From NCBI GenBank assembly GCA_023014335.1, contig JAECYW010000004.1, forward strand, positions 3,410,001 to 3,474,000: 64,000 nucleotides of DNA. The letters are read 5' to 3'. The notes below the pieces were generated by a model. That model was not told where the DNA came from, did not search any database, and worked only from the letters and a program-made list of their open reading frames with translations. A program made the position numbers and the translations under genes. Each line of letters starts with the position of its first letter. Within the stretch, counting starts at the first letter, position 1. Below are positions 36,307 to 47,689 of this stretch, piece after piece. This DNA is from Galerina marginata (lineage: Eukaryota > Basidiomycota > Agaricomycetes > Agaricales > Galerinaceae).

Positions 36307-37521
36307 ATGTCTCTTCACCCACAATTCCCCACCCTTTTAGCTTTCAATGGATTTGAAGCTTGCATTCTTGTAAATGGCGAAAAGATCCCCCATTACGGCG
36401 TCGAATGTAATGAGGCTAAGCGACGAGTCATCTGCTGGATTGAGTCGCAAGCCGGAAAGGTAGGATTTTTGCTCCCCCATGCTTACTCTGTTCCGACAAA
36501 ATCAAACCGCTGACGACGCCTTTAGCCCTTCGCCTACCAATATAACAGAATTAATACCAACTACGATTGCAGAGCCAAAGAATTTCTCGACGGGAAATGT
36601 GTCGTAGCCACCGTCATACGCAAAGAGCGCGGCCCCAACTATTTTGTCAACCGACCCTCTGTCCGTGTATCCCCGACAGAGGTACGAAATTTAGCTTTCG
36701 GCTCCCTAGAATTAACTGGTCAGTTCGTGTTTTGTTCTATGTGTAGTACCCAACTCCAATTTATTTGCAGATGATGACGCCTACCTCGAAAACTCAGTAG
36801 AACAACAAAACCTCGGAGAGATTAAATTGGTTTTTGAGCAAATTCGAAATATCAGAGTGAGTCAAAGGGCTCGTGTGGAGACCTTATTTTCTCAGCCCGT
36901 CGAAATCCAAAAAATACACGAACGTTCTAAAAAAGCACTATCGCACCAAGTAAGGTAACCTTTGGACAACTGTGTCTGGCTGGATTGCGAAATAATACTT
37001 TAAACAATCAGATACGGTGAAACTGTGAAATCAGATGTACGCACCCAGGAAGTTCTTCGATCCGATTCCTGTGGCAAACTAGCAACCTTTATCTTCAAGT
37101 ATAGGCCCTTACGTGAGTCCTGTTGGATATTTCAAGTGTATTTCTATCTTAATTCCTCGCAGCAATGCTTCAAGCCAACGGTATCGCTCCGCTTGATCCC
37201 GTAGTACCCGTACCACAAGAAGAGTCAACATCCCCTACACCACCCCCTCTGCCCAAGAAGAGAAAACTCTCTGACGTGAAACCTGACATTGATGACGACG
37301 AAGGACAGGGTGACATAGAAGCAACAGAACGCGCTTTACTCGTGCGTCAGCTTGCATTCTCCAGCAGGTCATATTTTGATGCCTTTTTCCCCCTGTAGGC
37401 ACAGCTCGAGAAGGTCAGACAACAGAAGCTTGCAAGGAGCAGCAGTACCAGTGCCTCAAAGAGAGTGAAGCAGGAGCCTCGAGCTTACTTTGCTTCAGGG
37501 GAAATTATTGATTTGACATGA
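36307..37521 (+). CDS. DUF7918-type protein C, six exons, 310 aa
   Basis: Exons 36307..36459, 36526..36718, 36771..36954, 37012..37112, 37163..37341 and 37399..37521. It is a distant paralogue of copies A and B: GFEACILVNGEKIPHYG, VICWIESQAGK, EFLDGK and FIFKYRPL mark the domain, then MLQANGIAPLDP. The last exon is split by an extra intron compared with A and B, shared with copy D. After a PKKRK basic patch and acidic run comes a short coiled coil (LEKVRQQKLARS), then KRVKQEPRAYFASGEIIDLT. VKQE fits the SUMO acceptor rule and IIDLT the SUMO-interacting type. Function unknown; it looks intact. Confidence 0.85.
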
Positions 37522-38057
37522 TTCGGATTCTTGGAATAACAGATGGCTCAACAGTATGTCCTTTTTCAAAGAGGAAGCTTACTATCTACATTTCGTGTCC
37601 AATCTAACACTTCGACATAAAGCATATTTCGTCACTCTAAATGCTTTGGGATTATCTTCGAAAAATAGTCTGTCGGCCAAGTTGGATTGAAAACATGCTC
37701 TCTGCTGCTTTAAAGTCATCAAACAATAAAACAGCTTGCATTCTCCGATTTCATCCTCCAATAAATGCTCTCACATTAATATTTAGACCAATACTAATGA
37801 AGGAGGGTGACAAATTGCGTAGACATTGCTATTTCTCGACTCAACTTCCCTGGCGGCGCAGCGGCCCGGGATGCCCGGAAATGATGTCATTCATCAATTA
37901 ACTTTCGACAGCTGTTCTGACCATCTTCCTCTTCTTCTCCTCATGGCCTTCTTCAAGAGACATACCCGGCTTTTCTTGCTCATGAATGCTTGATTCAAAA
38001 CTTGCTTGAAGCCCTTTGAAACCAAATCTGAACTTATAAATCTCGGAATGATCGAAC
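37522..38057. other. Intergenic between DUF7918 C and D
   Basis: No supported gene. A 29-codon-per-100-base scatter of stops on both strands is consistent with noncoding DNA. Confidence 0.35.
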
Positions 38058-39229
38058 ATGCCTCTGAGCTCTAGTCAACTCAAATTTCCCACTCGTCTTG
38101 TCTTTAAAGAATTTGAAGCTTGCATATTCGTTGACGGACAAAACGTGCCCCATTATGATATGGAATGCAACGAAGAAAAACGGGAGGTTAGTTGCTGGAT
38201 CGAATCGCAAGCCGAGAAGGTACGCCAAGATCTTAGTTCGTTTTTTACCCCAAACTGACTCTACTTCATATTAGCCCTTCGCATACGAGTATTGCAGAAA
38301 AAATGTCGACCACGATTGCGGAGTGGCTGCATATCTCGACGGCGCATGGGTTGAGAATACTGTCGTCCTCAAGACTGAATTTCCAACATTCTCAAAGCTG
38401 CGGTCGTCTGTCCGTATTTCCCCCAATAAGGTGCGACCATTGATATTTGGCCAAGTAGAATTAACAGGTGAGCCTTTCTACACCCCCTCTTTGTCCACTT
38501 TACTTGCTCTCAAATGATCTCTTGAACCCAGACGACGACGATTACCTCGAAAGCTCGTCCGAGCGCAATATTGGTTACATCAAGATCGTCTTCGAAAAAA
38601 TCCGTGTCATTTCAAGAAATAATATACCCGTACCTCGTATCGACGTAAGGCGCGAGAGTACGCAATTTCTCCATGAAAAGTCGGAGAAAGGGCGGCTGTC
38701 TCATCAAGTCAGGTTAGTAACTTGAGTTAAATTTTGCGCTATCTGTTAACACGGTACACCTGGTTTTAGCTACGGTAAGCTTACACAAAATGAGCGAGGT
38801 AACAGTCCCGGGAGTTATAAGACTCGTTCGTGTGATGTTCTGGCAACTTTTATATTCAAGTACCGTCCCCTCGGTGAGCATCTAACACCAATCCTTTTAT
38901 ACCCTCCATCCTAGTTTCGTCCTAAATCAAGGCAGCTGTGTTGCAAGCAGATGGCATCGCTCCGCTCCTTCCTGTGACTCCCACAATGCAGCTGGCGTCT
39001 GGGCCTCGTGTACCACCGCCGATTAATAAGAAAAGAAAATGTGTTGAAGAGGATCAAGAAATTGTCGGAGACCGGCAGAAAGATTTAGACGCGAAGGAAC
39101 GCGCTTTACTTGTGCGTAAGCGCCGCTTCTTGACCAGGGCTTAGCTTCATTGGTCTTCTCTAGCGACAACTCGAGAAGGTCAGAAAGGAGAAGCTCAAAC
39201 TACAAATAAAGACGAGGCGCAAGGCTTAA
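38058..39229 (+). CDS. DUF7918-type protein D, shortened C-end, 293 aa
   Basis: Exons 38058..38219, 38275..38467, 38532..38712, 38770..38873, 38936..39111 and 39164..39229; all phases agree. Closest to copy C (same exon plan, exon 2 also 193 bases). Marks are EFEACIFVDGQNVPHYD, VSCWIESQAEK, AYLDG and FIFKYRPL. A basic NKKRK patch and short coiled coil (RQLEKVRKEKLKLQ) follow, but the protein then stops in a basic run and lacks the VKxEP...IDLT ending found in copies A-C. The domain is intact, so the loss concerns the tail only. It may be a functional variant or an early stage of decay. Confidence 0.8.
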
Positions 39230-39952
39230 TCCAACCTCATTTTCAGAACACGGTGTGTCATCACAAGGGTTTTGACGCAGTTTACTGATTTTGTTTCGGA
39301 TGGTAGAATATCTCTGTTGTTCGCGCACGGTAAGGCCACAATCAAACATCCCGCCTCAATATTGACGTCTCATTTACCTTCTTTTAGGTCTGCAAGAGCT
39401 CATAACAATTTTCTACTGTATAGTGACTCGGTCCCAGAAATTTGCCTTCTTGGATACGTATCTTGGATATCTTGCTGTTCGACTCTGCAACCGAATATCA
39501 TCTCATCGACGCTTTGATATATATTGCTTCTGGTCACTAGCGATCTCCTTGCCTTCTTGCTCTCATTCGCCCTCAGCCGTTCTTCGTGTCGCTGTTCACT
39601 TGTCTGTCTTTCCGGAAGCTCCATATTCTGCTGATTTTTGCCTGCCGCGGTACATTCTACTTAAATTATGAAATTGGCCAAATACTGGATTCTGACGCCA
39701 GCTTTCTAATCACGAATCCCAAATAAAATTACAAAGAAAATGTACAGAAATGCATTTTTGATAGGTAATTGTTGAATTGATGATACAATGCGATAAGTGT
39801 ACTCAAATGGGTATCATCGTGAACGAAATGCAATAGGAATAGGAAGTGTAGAATAAAGTGGCACGGAATGTTATGTTATGGGAGTCGAGAGGCAACGCAA
39901 AGCCTCATCGAGGCCTCATCTATGAGCTGGTGGGGATGCATAGTCGACATGA
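39230..39952. other. Intergenic, convergent 3' ends
   Basis: Lies between the 3' ends of DUF7918-D and SIS1. No supported gene; open frames are short and without motifs. Confidence 0.4.
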
Positions 39953-41323
39953 TTACGAGAGGACTCTCCGAATGCCTTCCTTTTGGGCAAGTGTTAGTCG
40001 TTCTGGGAAGGTAACGTTCCAGTGGACGATCAGATCGCCTTTCGTCTGAACAGCGCCATCTTTCCGTACAGGCATGCCCTCGCCAGGAATCGTCAACGTT
40101 TGACCGGGTTTGACGACGCCCGAAGGTACGGCCACAGGGAGTCTCCGTCCGTCCAACAGTTCGAGGTGTTTCGTCAGCTTGGCTACGCCGTCCGGTGGGC
40201 CTGATAGAGCTTCGACTAGCGGAATAGGGACGTTGGCTATCAGGTCGTTGCCCTCCCGCTTAAATACGGGATGGGGTTTCTCTTCCACCACAAAAACGAG
40301 GTCCTGCGGTTCGCGCGACGGCAGTTCGTTACCAGCGTGAGGGAAGCGGATCTTGGTGCCGCTCTTCCAGCCAGGGTGAATTTTGACTTCGACAAGCTTT
40401 TCTTCCGTACTGCCGTCCAGCAAGCGGCGGCCGACTTTGAGGTGTTTCGTAGCGCCCTTGTATAGGTCCTCCAAGGACACTTTGAGGGGTTTCGTGACTT
40501 CTGAGGTCTTCTCGGATTTTGCGGGAGAGGGCGCACGCCGTGCGGAGTTGGTGCGGTGGGGTGTTGGTCGTCGGGGCATGCCGCCAGGCATACCGGAGGA
40601 GAACCCAGAGAACCCGTTCATGTCGTCGTCTTCGTCGGTGAACATGGAGGTACCGCGTCGGCCGCCACCCATCCCACCCATGCCGCCCATGCCGCCCATG
40701 CCTCCAAACATACCTGCACCGAACATTTGCCTGTCAGACACAAAAAGTGACGTCAGAATATGGTACAATCGGCGTAGAGTTACTCTCTGGGAGACTTACT
40801 CAAATATCTTTTGAGGATCTGTCGGGTTGTAACCGCTGCCTCCGCGACTGCTACTGCTGAATCCGCCAGGACCCCCAGAAGTGAAGGTGAATGTCGTTCC
40901 TCCAGGACCACCAGCGCCGGCACCTGGGAAACCGCTGAACCCGGAGAATCCCCCAGGACCGCCTGCACCTGGAGGAGGGCCTCCGCCACCTTTGAGGCCT
41001 TCCTCTCCAAATTGGTCGTATACAGTCCGCTTGTTGCCGTCGCTCAGAACCTCGAAGGCTTCTGAAATCTATTTGGGTAATATTAACAAAGGGAGAAAAG
41101 TAGTAGAAGGAATTTGACTCACTTCTTTGAATTTACGATTAGCTTCTTCTGACCCTTTGTTACGGTCAGGATGCCATTTCAAAGCCTACGGGAAATTGTA
41201 AGTGACGATATTCATACTCGACGTGGAGCACTTGCTCACCATCTTCTTGTACGCTTTCTTTATTTCATCTTCAGTGGCGGATTTGTCGATGCCAAGCAAC
41301 TTGTAGTAGTCTGCGCCGGCCAT
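39953..41323 (-). CDS. SIS1: Sis1-type (class B) J-protein co-chaperone, 397 aa
   Basis: Exons (complement) 41323..41240, 41185..41123, 41068..40800 and 40730..39953. Residues 1-70 are a J-domain (ADYYKLLGIDKSATEDEIKK) with the catalytic HPD in ALKWHPDRN. A Gly/Phe-rich region follows, with FSGFSGFPGAGGPGG and a run of GGM repeats. There is no CxxCxGxG zinc finger, which sets it apart from class A. Two C-terminal β-domains then bind clients (KVSLEDLYKGATKHLKVGR, VKIHPGWKSGTKIRFPHAGN). It stimulates the ATPase of cytosolic Hsp70. It is divergent with the VTC1-like gene over a 225 base spacer. The C-end lacks an EEVD motif, as expected for a J-protein. Confidence 0.95.
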
Positions 41324-41548
41324 TGTGATGTGAGAGTAGTGTTGTGGAGGATGTGTGGAATCTGCGAGGGTTATGTCGCAGGACTATTTATTGAACTGCG
41401 AAAAGAAAGCCCGAGAGCATTCTAGTAACTCCTAGCACCCACATGATGTCATGTCACAAATGTTCTAGATTGTCGGCGACTTTCAAACTCCGACGGCTCC
41501 CGCTTTCCCTCCGGTTCAACTGGTTTTGCTCGTCGTGAACTCCCATCA
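41324..41548. promoter_or_regulatory. Divergent promoter of SIS1 and the VTC1-like gene
   Basis: The 225 bases between the two start codons must hold both promoters. They contain pyrimidine tracts next to each start. No perfect heat-shock element is present; the nearest is TTCTAGA at about 41,464. Confidence 0.5.
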
Positions 41549-42592
41549 ATGGCCTCTGAGCAGAACGGCAACGGTGCTCACCACGTCGAGGGCGACGCCC
41601 ATCTCAGGTCGCCCCAGCAGCGAGATTCTCTGATACGCAGGTCATGGCACGCTATCCTATCGCCATTCTCCCAGTCGGCTCTTGCGTCCTTGCCCAATGT
41701 GCGACGTCCAACTCGACATCTCCGTGCGGACAACATCCCAGAAACAGAAACAAATGACGCTCAGGAACGACCGACTGTCCGCGACTACCATTCGATCAAC
41801 TCTTTGCCTCCAAACGTGCACGTACCGAAAAAAATTCCAACGTCCGTTAAGGTTGAGGCAAAAGTCTGGTTCGCGAATGAACGCAGTACGTTTGTTTCTT
41901 CTTTCCGTATTGAAGACCCAACAATGAACCTCAATCTTGTAGCATGGATATCTTGGCTCAGCAATTCCGTTCTCATCGCTGCTCTTGCTCTTGGTCTGTT
42001 CAATGCATCGAAAGACGACATCGCTCGTACCTTCGCGTATGTTTATGCTGTTATCAGTGTTTGTGTGCTGGTAAGCTTTGTTAGCTTCCCTTTTCCTCAC
42101 CTGCTGTTCTTATGACGGCGTATTAGATCTATGGCTATGTGTTGTATCAACACCGTATTAGCATGATACGCCGTCGAGATCCAGGGCACTTTGGTATTAC
42201 CTTTCATCTATCGTCTTTTTTTTTGTTCTCACTAATATTCGCTACGCAGACGCCCTCGCTGGCCCTATTCTTCTCAGCATCGCGCTCTTCTTCGCGGTTC
42301 TCGCCAATTTCATAATTCGAGGTACGCATGTGGCTTACCTTTTCCAGAAAAGCCCCCGCTCAACACGTTCGTTCCACCCACCAATCATATTCAGTTCGCG
42401 AACTGTAAGTCCTCTTTTGTATTTGATATCCTATTAATTATTTTTTTGGTATTGCCTGTGCTAACATGTGGAGTTAGACAAAAGAAACAAATCCCCATTC
42501 CTGGCACGGAGTTCATCGCGTTCTTGTTCGCAAATACCCCTTTCGCCAACATGACTGCCACGACCTCCTATGGCTTGCAGCAACCCCTGTAA
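41549..42592 (+). CDS. VTC1/DUF202-like membrane protein, 242 aa
   Basis: Exons 41549..41885, 41943..42070, 42127..42193, 42251..42322, 42396..42405 and 42478..42592. A 100 residue Ser/Pro/Arg-rich N-terminus precedes a DUF202 domain with the VTC1 marks KVEAKVWFANERTWISWLS, then three membrane spans and MIRRRDPGHFD on the cytosolic loop. VTC1 is the membrane subunit of the vacuolar polyphosphate polymerase. The domain is right for that, but the protein is longer than yeast VTC1 (129 residues), so a related DUF202 protein is possible. Exon 5 is only 10 bases; it keeps the frame into LQKKQIPIPGTEF. Confidence 0.75.
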
Positions 42593-42921
42593 TTGTTGTC
42601 GGTCCCATTCACGATTGCTTTGTCGGCACTTCATCATGGCCTAATCAGAAGAATGAGGAGGCCGAACCGCGCAACAGACACTACAGCCGCATTTTGTGCT
42701 GTTGAGTATTGCTATTTTTTGAGATACCCGTAACCAATTATGCCTGCTAAATTGAAAGACTGCACTATCATGTTTAGGCATTCGAAAAGACTGGAATGTT
42801 CCTCCTCATGCCTCATCGCACAACATTGATGTATTAATACAACAATCCAACACAATCCAATTGAAAAATTCACGAAAGCGAAGATGACATCAGTCCATGC
42901 AAGCTTTCCAAGTTGTCATTG

Positions 42922-43512
42922 TCATTCAGCGAAAGGAATGACCGATATCGCGTCCTTTGTCGACGGCGAAGTTTTCAGAACCACAATCCGCCGCTTCGTA
43001 TACTCGTACATTTCCTCGGGCTTGCAAGGCAGCTCCAACGCGCCCTCCTCGCACAAATGTGCCAAAGCCCGAATAACGTACGACTCGCAGGACCACACGA
43101 AGAGCGCGCTCGGGTCATCCCCGTTCTTGTTGGCCGGGAACTTTCTGATGAACGTGTCGAGTTCTTCCAGGCTGAATGCTTTCTTTGGCTTTTGCTCCGA
43201 GTCTGAGTCTGAGACTGCGTCCGATACCGGTTGTGGTTCTGGAGGGTCATTCGCAAGATCGGGTGTCCTGACCTCGCCGTCGACGTCTGCGACGTGCAAC
43301 ACGCCGATGAGGTCGCCCATACCTGGAAGGTCGCGTACTTCATGGCCTAACGACCAGACGCCGCTGCGGCTCCGAATGTGGTATACCCTCACGTCTTCGG
43401 CGCTGAACGATGTAGGGTGGAGGACGAGTGCCCAGTGTGGGTTTCGCGGGCGTCCGTAAGAGCCTTTTTGAGCGTAGATGGCGATTCCGACTTTGGTCGA
43501 TTGAAGAGACAT
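42922..43512 (-). CDS. HWAL-motif protein, tandem copy A, 196 aa
   Basis: Single exon. I recognise a small fungal family of unknown role (similar in look to the DUF6914 group). Residues 1-35 read GIAIYAQKGSYGRPRNPHWALV, the middle has GVLHVADVDG and, after an acidic insertion, FIRKFPANKNGDDPSALFVW, and then WSCESYVIRALAHL. The pairing of HWAL near the start with a Cys at a helix start in W-S-C recalls the swapped order of NlpC/P60-like papain folds, though here the His comes first. The acidic Asp/Glu/Ser insertion is specific to this copy. Copies B and C follow on the same strand. Confidence 0.7.
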   Translation of the reverse strand: MSLQSTKVGIAIYAQKGSYGRPRNPHWALVLHPTSFSAEDVRVYHIRSRSGVWSLGHEVRDLPGMGDLIGVLHVADVDGEVRTPDLANDPPEPQPVSDAVSDSDSEQKPKKAFSLEELDTFIRKFPANKNGDDPSALFVWSCESYVIRALAHLCEEGALELPCKPEEMYEYTKRRIVVLKTSPSTKDAISVIPFAE

Positions 43513-44004
43513 GATACCTTGCCGCTCAGGGGTTAGATGATTGGATGAATTTTTATTTGCTGTGCTAAATGATTAGGTTGAAATCGAGTCGGGAAGGTTC
43601 TGGCTCACGTCGCGTGCGCAATTGCCGTCACCCAATGAGTCGTCGACTCGTGGAAGATCTGGAGAACGGGGTCAATGGACCATTGTCAACTCCAGCATTA
43701 TATATAGGGAAGAAGACCACTGAAATTTCAAGCTCCTCTGGGTTGAGCGCACATTGTGTGGGTGAAGCGCATTATTCGTCATGCCCATAGTCCATGGGAT
43801 CTTATCAGGTGCCCGGATGATGAACGGAAAGGGATATTACCAAAAGAGGCAGTTGGGCCCACAACGATGCCGTTTCGTGCCTTGGAACCTTGGATTTGGA
43901 CTGCATTCTGATTTAGCTATTACTCTACACAAGGCAATTATAGTACACGATGTTGATGTGGAGCTGCTTGGCCAACCTCAGCCAGTGGAATGGCACCGTT
44001 GTGA
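43513..44004. other. Spacer between HWAL copies A and B
   Basis: No supported gene. Open frames on the plus strand lack motifs and a paralogue in the next spacer. Confidence 0.4.
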
Positions 44005-44490
44005 TTATCCAACAAGAGGAATAACCACCACCGGGACGCGGTGGTCCTTGGGTGTGCTCTTCAGCACCGCGATCATAGGCTGAACGCGATCATAGAACGA
44101 ATCAACGCGCCAAGGGAGGCGCAGCACATTATGTCCAGCTAAATGGTGCAAAACCCGGATAACCCAATTCGAGCACGACCACACGATGTTCCCGCTTGGA
44201 TCGTCGTTGTTCTTGGTTGCCGGAAAGGGGCGGATAAAAGCGTCGAAGGTAGTCGGGGTCATGTTAATGTCAGCGATATGGACAACGCCGAGCAGCGTAG
44301 GCGCTTTGGCCAGCGGGCAGATGTGGTGCATTGGAGCCCACGAGCCGCCGTTCTGAACTATCTGGAAGACTTGGACGTTGTGTGCTGCGTAGTTGGTGGG
44401 GTGGGCGACGAGGGCCCAGTGCGGGCTTACGGGGCGGCCCCGAGAGTCTTGTTGTGCGTAGAATGCGATGCCGAGCTTAACTGAGGACAT
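44005..44490 (-). CDS. HWAL-motif protein, tandem copy B, 161 aa
   Basis: Single exon, paralogue of copy A without the acidic insertion. Conserved marks are GIAFYAQQDSRGRP, PHWALVAHP, VQVFQI, LLGVVHIADI, FIRPFPATKNNDDPSGNIVW and WSCSNWVIRVLHHL. Candidate catalytic or ligand residues His (HWAL) and Cys (WSC) are both present. No membrane span or signal peptide. The C-end is hydrophobic (VPVVVIPLVG), like that of copy A (ISVIPFAE). Function unknown. Confidence 0.7.
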   Translation of the reverse strand: MSSVKLGIAFYAQQDSRGRPVSPHWALVAHPTNYAAHNVQVFQIVQNGGSWAPMHHICPLAKAPTLLGVVHIADINMTPTTFDAFIRPFPATKNNDDPSGNIVWSCSNWVIRVLHHLAGHNVLRLPWRVDSFYDRVQPMIAVLKSTPKDHRVPVVVIPLVG

Positions 44491-45254
44491 AGTTGGGTAG
44501 GAGAGGTATTATCTTTGGGTGGGGTTCAGTCGTTAAATGAGGAGAACAAGGTCGAGCAAGCCAACTTACTAGAGATGCACAGTTTGAGTCGGTTCTAGGG
44601 GGCAGTATAGAGAGAAACCTTTGAGTCTGCACTTATAGCTGAATTTTCGGGCCACAGGCGCCAACGAGCAAGCAACTCATGTCCCGGCTTTGGAGAATTC
44701 GATGTACAATTCCAACTTCTCGCACTGAACGGGCCATTGAAAACGGCCCTCGTGCCGAGGAAAAGTCTGTTTACTTCCTCTAACAATGGAGAGCATAATG
44801 ATGTTAAGATAATTTCCGATATTGTTGATGTGCTTCGAATTCCAACTCGAACCCCCAAACGCGAACGAAGGGCGTCTCCGAGCTAGATAGGAAATAATTT
44901 CCACTTACAACAATGGCGTGGCCGACAAAAGCGGTGATTGCTTTGCCCAGTTGAAGTAAGACCGGAGATTGCTGTGTTCACAATGTAATGATGCACCACG
45001 TAAGAATGAGAGAAAGGGAGGTCGCCGTGCCCGATCAGTTCCAAAAAGGGATACCTGTGGACCCACAACTCTTTGTTTGATGTCATACCGACATGGCGGC
45101 AATCAATTCGGAACGTACCTGTTACAAAGAAGCTTTCAGCTCTCAGTAGGGTTGTCCTTGGCAGCATAAACGAGAGTATAAGATTGCATAATGGTACATA
45201 TGTGGAAATAAGGCTACAAGTACGGATATCCACCAAACAGAAGCGTCCTCAGTA
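44491..45254. other. Spacer between HWAL copies B and C
   Basis: About 760 bases without a supported gene; I looked for a decayed fourth copy and found no HWAL or WSC remnant. Confidence 0.4.
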
Positions 45255-45849
45255 TTACAACTCTTCGAGGCGAACAGCAGGCGGATATTGTCCAGGTAAA
45301 CGCGGTGTCTGATTATTCCTCTGACGTTTAAGGTACGGCCAGATACGCTCAAATAAGTACCGCGCTCTAATAGGCAGCTTAAACCCCAGCTCCTCTCCGT
45401 GCTCAAGCTCCAGATTATACAACGCCTTTATCACCCACGCACTAGACGACCACACGTGTATCGGTTGGCCAGGGATGTCTTTGCCCTTGTCCGCGGTGAT
45501 ATTCTGGATGAAACACTGAAACCTACTGCGCCGCCATGGGATCTCGCCGATGTGGACTACGGCGAGTGGCTCTCCGATGCTGCCCCGGTCGAAGTGGAAG
45601 GACCAAGGCCAGTCAACAGGGTGGCTGTCGGGTTGTTGGGCTTGTTTGATGGTCGCAGCGGAGACGTGGGTGCAGTTGTATCCTTTTCTGCCGTAGATGA
45701 ATTTCCATAGTGGGGGCCAGCGCATTACGTTTTCCGGTGGGTAGAAAGCGATGCCGATTAAGATCGGAGAGTTGTCGTTCAGGAATAATGGTCTACATAA
45801 GTCAATCAGCACAATAATAATAGAGGTGGAAAGGCAATTACTCAGGCAT
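45255..45849 (-). CDS. HWAL-family protein, diverged copy C, 181 aa
   Basis: Exon 1 complement(45849..45842) holds only MPE minus one base; exon 2 (45792..45255) completes the frame. The family is recognisable from ILIGIAFYPPEN, LAVVHIGEIPWRR, FIQNITADKGKDIPG and SSAWVIKALYNLELE. Both candidate functional residues are gone: the HWAL region reads WPPLWKFIYG, and WSC became WSS. The frame is nevertheless open and the C-terminal part is longer than in A and B. It may have a non-catalytic role, or be drifting. Confidence 0.6.
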
Positions 45850-46358
45850 GGTGTTGTATACGTGCGGAAGGAATGCAGCTTCACCCTGAAAGCCTTCCCA
45901 TCTTATAGAGAAATCGGGCTTTGTTTTCCACAGGCAAAGCGACGAGACGAAGCACTTGCATGCAAGGCCCGTTTTGAACAATGTCAGTAAGCGGGTCCAA
46001 GCAACGCGTACCAAACAGGAGTTTTGTATTGGCGCATTGACCGCCAATTGTGAGCCACACGCTGAAGGAAAATGGGCCACTCGGCCACGTGTGATGAATG
46101 GCAATGCACAGCCTTGGTGCCGTGTAAGGGGGGAAAAAGGCCACTGCCCACTGAAGGAAAATCCGAAAACCTTTGTCGTGCCATGTCAAAGGCTTGTAGA
46201 AAGCACTTTATGCCATAGCTTTCAATTTTCAACTGAAAGGGACAAGTCTAAGCTCCCAAGTCCTGGAGGAGAACAAAGTTTTTGTAGCGAACAAAGAACT
46301 GAAGGAAAAATGGATTCATTGGCAAAGCGAATCTTACTGGCTGGACGGTAACCGTGAT
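45850..46358. other. Intergenic
   Basis: No supported gene. Contains the 5' flank of HWAL copy C and the 3' flank of the SRPBCC-like gene. Confidence 0.4.
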
Positions 46359-47106
46359 CTAAAACAGTGTGTGGTATAGTTCCATATGGGCTCTGCAGAA
46401 TGTATGGCAAACATAGATCAGCACTAGTAAACGGATGGGAGAGGAAATCTGCGAACCTGTGTCCCTTGAGGGCCTCACTTTGTACAATAGGTCTCAACAA
46501 CATCGGTGCCCACCCTTCAATCCGTTCGGTTACTCTGGTTTTGGTGGGGTCGCCTGCTTCGGGAGTAAATGTTCGTAGCTTCCACACGATGATACCGCCA
46601 TCTGAGATGGTCTCATATAAGGCATGAAGCTCGATATCATTCTCGGCGTTCGCTGATGATGGCTCAGCTTGGGGGGATGGTGTCGAGATGGATGAGAGGG
46701 CAGATTCGTCCCAGGATAAAGTTCCTTTAAGGAGAACTCTAGACTTGAACATGCCAAAGAGCAGAGGTACAGTTTCCTCCATGGTAAAGTGTTGACGCGT
46801 TATCCTTGGAGTCCCATTTGACTGGCCAGCAGCTCCATTCCCGCCGGTTGCATCAGCCGTCCGAACCCCAATGTCCTTCAACTTGTTCCCCTCTGGATAT
46901 CTAGGTGTTGGGAGTTCGAGTGCGTCCTTTTCCAACAGTTCGAAACCTGAACAGAGTTTAGATAGCCTGCAGACCCGTTCATGGCCGGCAGTCGTGCCAA
47001 GGGTGGTGTACACATCCTTCAAAGGGATAGAAAGAACGACTGAGTAATCTGAAAAGAAATTTGGTGGAGGGTTGGTCTTTAGAGGCTGCGTTGGAGATAA
47101 ATTCAT
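46359..47106 (-). CDS. SRPBCC/START-like protein, 227 aa
   Basis: Exons complement(47106..46457) and (46392..46359), with a 64 base GTTCGC-CTGCAG intron; the short last exon gives AHMELYHTLF. The protein begins near a motif FSDYSVVLSIPLKDVYTTLG followed by HERVCRLSKLCSGFELLEKD, and later has GGIIVWKLRTF and TRVTERIEGWAPMLLRPIV. I know this pattern from mushroom proteins of the SRPBCC (Bet v 1/START-like) fold, which form a pocket for hydrophobic ligands. The ligand is unknown. I chose the ATG at 47106 because the upstream in-frame extension to 47307 has no family sequence. No signal peptide or membrane span. Confidence 0.65.
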
Positions 47107-47689
47107 GATTCTAGTTTTGTCAGAAACTCCCTGTCGGTAATTAGGGATAGAGGTACTTCGCAAGTAAGGAAGAGGTGGGAGTAATTGAAGGACATTTCGA
47201 ATGTTGTGGTGGAGTGATGAGGCACGTTCGGCGACCTCGGCGACCTCGGCTGTGAGAACCAATCTGCTCCGGTCTGCAGATTTATCGCTTGGATGTGTTT
47301 TGTTCATCGGCAGGTAATTCTGCTACATTCTGCTCGTATCTGGGATGTTCTGAAGGTTTATCGGTCTGTATGTTTCAAATCATTAAATATATAATTGTCT
47401 GCGGTGATCTGCGTCTATCTGGGTCTGCAGGGAATATTCGAATCCATCTAATCTGCGGGCTAACATATGCTGAACCATCTATTCTTTACCGCGATGCGTA
47501 TGTAAAACGAAGGAATTAACAGTTGGCGAATTACGGCGTCGACCTGGCTGAATTTTCTTTGGCCTTCTTTACTTGGGAGAGAGCGGCTGGAGCAATCTAG
47601 GACGATGCGAAGATATTAGAAAAATATAATAAATAAGCCAGCGACTCACTGGAGGCGTGGCTTCACTAGATACGGTTAGTACAACAGAT
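47107..47689. other. Intergenic, includes the truncation edge of the Tnp2 fragment
   Basis: No supported gene. The transposase similarity ends near 47,690. Confidence 0.4.

Noticed and set aside
41324..41548. Heat-shock elements in the SIS1 promoter
   Set aside because: Only partial TTCnnGA words occur (about 41,464). No run of three nGAAn units was found.
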